The translations under genes were made by a program, and so were the position numbers. The notes below the pieces were generated by a model. That model worked only from the letters and a program-made list of their open reading frames with translations, searched no databases and was not told the DNA's origin. From assembly GCF_004798865.1 (NCBI RefSeq), contig NW_025336481.1:16648934-16712933 (forward strand): 64,000 nt of DNA, read 5' to 3'. Shown here in pieces: positions 59,610-64,000 of this stretch. Source of the DNA: Varanus komodoensis (Eukaryota > Chordata > Lepidosauria > Squamata > Varanidae). The first letter of the stretch is position 1. Each line of letters starts with the position of its first letter.

Positions 59610-59685
59610 CTACTAGAGAGTAAGCCTCATTGAACACAGTGGGGCTTTCTTCCAAGAAAACATGCATAGGAGTGAACGGCACATC
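59610..59685. repeat. ~90-bp quasi-palindromic repeat, copy 8
   Basis: GAGAGTAAGCCTCATTGAAC, ACAGTGGGGCTTTCTTCCAA, ACATGCATAGGAGTG. Confidence 0.65.
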
Positions 59686-59689
59686 ATTA

Positions 59690-62084
59690 AATGCTTTTAT
59701 AATAGATTCACATGTTATTATTTACTTAGTACATATAGGGGTAATACATGGGGTTGCCTGTAATTCTCCATGTGCAGAAGATTATGAACATCCTGTGAAT
59801 GGCAGGAAAAGTGTAGTGACAAAGGTCATCTCCAGACACTTCCCACCAAGCAAAACACTTAGCCTATTTCATCTGTCTAAAGGGGTGGCCTGGGAGCAAC
59901 AGGAAAGGAGTTCCAGGCACCATTAGGATGCTGTGGTTACTGGGGGAGCCTGTATCCACCCCCACTCTGCTCCCATTTTGTCCCCAAAAGCACTGCTTCT
60001 GAAATCATTCCTGCAGCCTCAGAGCCACAGCTGGCAGGAAGTTGTTCCAAGATCAGAGCCCTACCTCCAGCGTTGGAACAAATTTCCAGGTCTGGAACTG
60101 GGACTTGGATTAATCCTGTGGAAAGCTAGACCCTTTCTAGTGCTCATAGGATTGTGCAGGTTATACCTTGCTTCCATCATGAAGCTCAGGATAGAGTATG
60201 CGTGGTCACCAGCTGGTCTCCCATCCAAGCCTTGACTAGACTCAGACCTGTGGGCTCTGGTGAGCAAAATGTGCGCCTCCACAGAGGAGCCTGGCCTTGA
60301 CACCCTATTCACTCTCCTCTTCCTCTTTGCAATTGGACCACTCATCCCCCAAATGCAGAAAACCCTAACCCTCTGCAAAGCCCTCCACTCCAGCTAACTT
60401 CTCACACTGACACTGAGGAGTGGGTCAAGCTTCTCCTTTCCGCTTACTGATTCCCCTCCGTAAACAGTCCTGCAATTTGCTAATTTTAGGATACTTCCAG
60501 ATTAAGGTTTCATTGTGGCATTGCCCTGCTAATTCACAGAATTTTATGGGGTCAGCCAGACATTGCCATTTTTTACTCAAAAAATGATCCTGCTTTCTTC
60601 CCATGGAAAGGTGGAATAGCTACACAATGCCTTCTAACTGGTAGGAGCCCTCTGTCTGGAAGTTCCTTTGATACTGGACCTCATGGTCTTCTAGGGGTCT
60701 CAATGGAGGCTTCTGTTAGACCGTGTGTGTGTGTGTGTGTGTAGGGTGAATTTGTAGATCTGAGCTCCATATGAGGAAAAAGCAGGAGAGGGTCACCTCT
60801 ATGTTTCAGAGTTAATGTGTCCTGAAAAGTTGACCCTGGATCTGGTGACTACAAAGTAACACCAACCAGTAACAGCATTTCTTCGTTGAGGGCCACCACA
60901 GAGAAAGGCCTACCCTCTTGCTGCTGCCTTCCAATCCTCCCTTGAAGTTGGCACTTGGAGGAAAGCATAGTGTTCAGGTAGATTCTGGTTGGGAGAGGCA
61001 CTCCATCAAGATCCCCTCTTCTTTCTCTTTATCGCACTCTGCTAATTCACTGGCCTCAGCCATAATTTTTCTATGAAAGATAGCTCTCCTTGCCGCGCAC
61101 AAAATCAGCCATTCCTTGTGGAGAAGATGCACCAACTCCTTGATAATTTGGGCTGCCATTTGCTCTATCCTTTCTAACTCACAGGTGTCTTCTTGGAGCA
61201 GTTAAACAGCATTGTTCCCGATGTGGTCTAGCCATGGATTTTTTTTATAAAGGCAACATTACACTGTGTTTTATTTTCAGTCTCTTTCCAAATCACCTCC
61301 AGCATATTTATTTGCATGCAGCTTCCCCTAATTATGCTCCAAGTGAAAATATAAGTGAAAAATAAATGAAAATGTATAGGTGCAAAATACTCATATGGAA
61401 TAATAAATCAAAGAGTGTGTCCACATTAGTAAGCTAATGAAGATGCTGCAATTAGCATTTCCCTAAATATATGGACAGGCATTGTAATTATTCTTAACAT
61501 CCCTTTTCTACCCATCCTTCTTTATTTTGCCAGGTTTTTAGCTCAGACTTGAAATTATTCCATATGTAGGAGGCTGGGCTTGACTGGAAAACATCAGCAA
61601 TAGAAAAAATCTCAGAGGGAATATTAATGGTTATTTTCAGATTGCAGTAGTTGTTAAACTGCTTTCTCCTCCAAGGTGGTGTAAAGGCATCCAGGCAATT
61701 TTGCTCCCCAAAGTTTTTTTAATTTATTAAATAGAGAGCATTTGATTTCTGGAAAAAACAGCAGTCTCTTGGCTGGGCTTAAAATCCTAGTTTTCCAACT
61801 TTTAAACTAGAAGGGAATGGAATGACCCAAGGGCCACCGCTTGGTTTCCTACTAAAGGCTACAAGAGAATGTTGCTGCTGGCATTGTTTCGCCATGTCGA
61901 AGAATTCTTGGTGCAAAATGCACTCCTGCTGCTATATGGAGATTCTGTATGATGTACCTGTTTCTCCTGCTGGGGTCTGTGGGGATCAACGGTGTTCCTT
62001 AGAATCGGTAGATGAGCTGCAGCTGGAACAAGCTGAAGTGGGAGTAGAACCTACCATTTCACCTCTGCAAGAGGTTCATTTTAG
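59690..62084. other. Probable intron, mostly unassigned
   Basis: A (GT)n run at about 60722-60742. No exon or nameable repeat apart from the possible 5S-like scrap near 60.2 kb. Confidence 0.5.
60205..60245 (-). repeat. Possible 5S rRNA-derived SINE scrap
   Basis: On the minus strand, GCTTGGATGGGAGACCAGCT then GGTGACCA resembles the 5S rRNA internal segment TACTTGGATGGGAGACCGCC. Only about 35 bases match, so it is at most a piece of a 5S-derived SINE. Confidence 0.4.
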
Positions 62085-62220
62085 ACCAAGGATGAGCAAC
62101 TTGTGGCTCTTCAGTTGTTTTGTCCTACTGTTCTCATCACTCCTTGCCACAGGCTATGCTAGCTGGACTTATGGGAGCCGTAGGCCAAACCATCCACCGT
62201 TTGGAAGATTGAAAATGAGC
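62085..62220. repeat. Palindromic MITE-like repeat copy
   Basis: GATGAGCAACTTGTGGCTCT, TGCTAGCTGGACTTATGGGA, GCCGTAGGCCAAACCATCC. Same family as the 43.0-kb copy. The 166-codon frame over it (61822-62322) is not a gene. Confidence 0.6.
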
Positions 62221-62224
62221 CTAG

Positions 62225-63575
62225 TGGACTTCTGTGTCCCTATTTTGCCAGCCCCCCGTTTTGTGCAGCTTTACTTCCAGTTCACCCTTTCATTCAAACC
62301 AAGATTTTCCGTGACATTCTGATGGGCTAAACTCTTCAAAACCAAAGTTTCACGAGAGTCTGGTAATTCTGGCGTGGACAGCGCATCTGTTACCTGTATG
62401 TTGTCTGAGGTTTGGGGGATTGCCTACGTTGGGTCATAGACAGAAGAGCACTGCATTTAGGAGACATTGGACCAAGTAGCAAAATGTTCCTGCTTGTCAC
62501 AAGAGTCTTCACATTTGTGTCTCATCCCAATAACGCCCTGAGCTTTGTGCTCTCCTGCCTTCCATAGAACGGAGTAGCTGTTTGTGTAGAATTAAGTATA
62601 ATGGTTATTCTCAGAAATACAGTGGCCAGATCTTCATTCCGTTCAGTACTGGCCCCAAGTTTTAGAAGTTCTTCAGGTACACGCTGCTTCCTCTAATCTC
62701 TTTTTGACACAACTTGTACAACCCCCTAGTAGAAAAGTGCAAGTCAGGTGATGGATGCTGGTGCCCCTCCTGGTTGTTTTTGTTTACTGATATTTTTGTA
62801 CCACCCAGTAGCTGAGGCTCTCTCTTGCTTGTGTGCATGCTCACAAAGGGCAGAGAAGTAGGCCGTGACGGCAAGCGGGAAGAGGTGGTAGTGAGGAACT
62901 GTGAGAACCAAAGGAAGATGGGCCATCCAACAGCTCAGTAATGCCAAGCCCTGAAGCCAGTCGAAGCCCCTATTCCTGACCCCGGGTGTTGAAGTGAACT
63001 GAAGTTTTAAATGAATTAGAAAAGTGAGAGATCAGGCTGGTTTTCTTTTTTAAACATGAAGCAATTGGTTTAAGCCATATTGAAGCCATATCAATTCAGC
63101 CATATTGGAGGCCATTTCTGTTCTTCCAGACATGTTTTCTGTTTATGTTCAATACCACAGCTTGGTACTTTGTGGTGCTGCCATTGGAATTAGGCCTTTT
63201 AGTGTGAATGGATCGTGGCCTTACTCTCACTGACTTTTCCAGCAGTTTCCAAGGAAAAGGAAAATGTTCTAATTCTAAATTGCCCTCTGCAAACTCCATG
63301 TCCCCAAAATTTTATTGCTAAAAATGTCTTGGGCTTGGTGTCAACTGAAAAGTTAAACATTTTTGGAAAGTTTAAACAGCCTGCTGTGCTATTTTTGGGT
63401 TATTCAACTACATTAAGATAGATGTTTTCCATGTATCATTTCTCCATTACAGACACATATTTCTCTTTGTACTCATATAGCCTCTTTGACTTATTATTAG
63501 AAACCTTGCACACATCTTCATCTCACAGATAGAGGGACCAAGAGAAAGGGGCTTGCTGGGATGATCCATGATGCT
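62225..63575. other. Probable intron, nothing recognised
   Basis: Unassigned sequence. Confidence 0.5.
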
Positions 63576-63579
63576 CAAG

Positions 63580-64000
63580 CAGCGGTTCCCAAACTCTTTT
63601 GGTCACAGAACCTTTCTGAAGACATTTTCCTTTCTGTGGAACCCTAACCATATCCCTGATTTTTACTAAGCATTGTGGACCCAAAATGTTCTTCCTTCTT
63701 TCATCTGTTTCTATTGCATGGATGAATTACATAATGTAGCCGGTTTGGAAATAAAGAGAACATTTTAAATATAATGAATGAATGAAGCGATTATATGGTA
63801 ATATTCCAAGTGAATTCTTTCGATTATTCCCAACACTGTGCAATACAGTCCTAGGAACCAAATGATGTGATGCAGTTCCTTGTTTGCTGATTGGACACCA
63901 ACTGACAATTGAATAGTTGGCCTCATCTGGTTTCAATTTAAAATCTGTTTTAAACTTGAGTTTTGAGATTTTCCCCCTACAAGGCTTCTGTGGAACCCTT
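63580..64000. mobile_element. hAT-type element, left end (runs off the window)
   Basis: CAGCGGTTCCCAAACTCTTT then TGGTCACAGAACC is a classic hAT terminus. GTGGAACCCT occurs near 63640 and again at the very end of the window, as expected for the inverted right part. The left duplication would be TGCTCAAG (63572-63579); the right one lies beyond 64000. Confidence 0.7.

Noticed and set aside
60205-60245. A 5S rRNA gene.
   Set aside because: Only about 35 bases resemble 5S, with several mismatches.
61822-62322. A 166-codon plus-strand frame near the right end.
   Set aside because: It overlaps a palindromic MITE-like repeat and shows no homology; not RIPOR3-like.
1-64000. Endogenous retroviruses, Polintons, CRISPR arrays or bacterial operons.
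   Set aside because: No paired long terminal repeats, gag/pol/env or capsid frames, and no array of spaced direct repeats was seen. All RT-like frames are of LINE (L2, CR1, BovB) type.

Overview
The window is nuclear DNA of a squamate reptile (lizard or snake). Two near full-length Sauria SINEs, BovB/RTE LINE 3' ends, many L2 and CR1 LINE pieces, tRNA-derived SINEs and hAT-type DNA transposons all point there. The species cannot be fixed from sequence alone. No bacterial, organellar or intact viral sequence was seen.

The one gene identified with confidence is PARD6B (PAR-6 beta, a cell polarity adaptor), on the minus strand. Coding exon 1 (about 20940-21011) lies in a CpG island with NRF1-type motifs. 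Exon 2 (10242-10464) encodes nearly all of the PB1 domain. Both splice junctions are canonical and in phase. Intron 1 is 10,475 bp. Exon 3 (CRIB-like region and PDZ domain in known homologues) is not in the window, so intron 2 runs off the left edge.

A second CpG island at about 45.89-46.75 kb probably holds the promoter and first exon of a plus-strand gene, divergent from PARD6B. Recalled vertebrate gene order (RIPOR3/FAM65C upstream of PARD6B in opposite orientation) makes RIPOR3 the best guess, but no RIPOR3 protein sequence was recognised.

By region: 0-20.4 kb is PARD6B intron 2, exon 2 and intron 1, with LINE, SINE and hAT insertions. 20.4-21.5 kb is the PARD6B promoter island. 21.5-45.8 kb is intergenic and repeat-rich, including a 2.6-kb L2 LINE (38.5-41.1 kb), an older L2 (27.3-29.2 kb), a CR1 (36.4-37.5 kb) and a BovB piece nested in a CR1-like element (22.2-23.1 kb). 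45.9-46.8 kb is the second island. 46.8-64 kb is probably the first intron of the second gene and carries L2, hAT, MITE-like and SINE pieces.

No new multi-gene system was found. The observations most worth checking are two-pair covariation in the L2 3'-terminal hairpin, two hAT-type elements with exact 8-bp target duplications, a 19-bp perfect inverted repeat inside a larger palindrome, a tandemly duplicated G/C-tract block just inside PARD6B intron 1, and in-frame upstream ATGs that coincide with NRF1 motifs.
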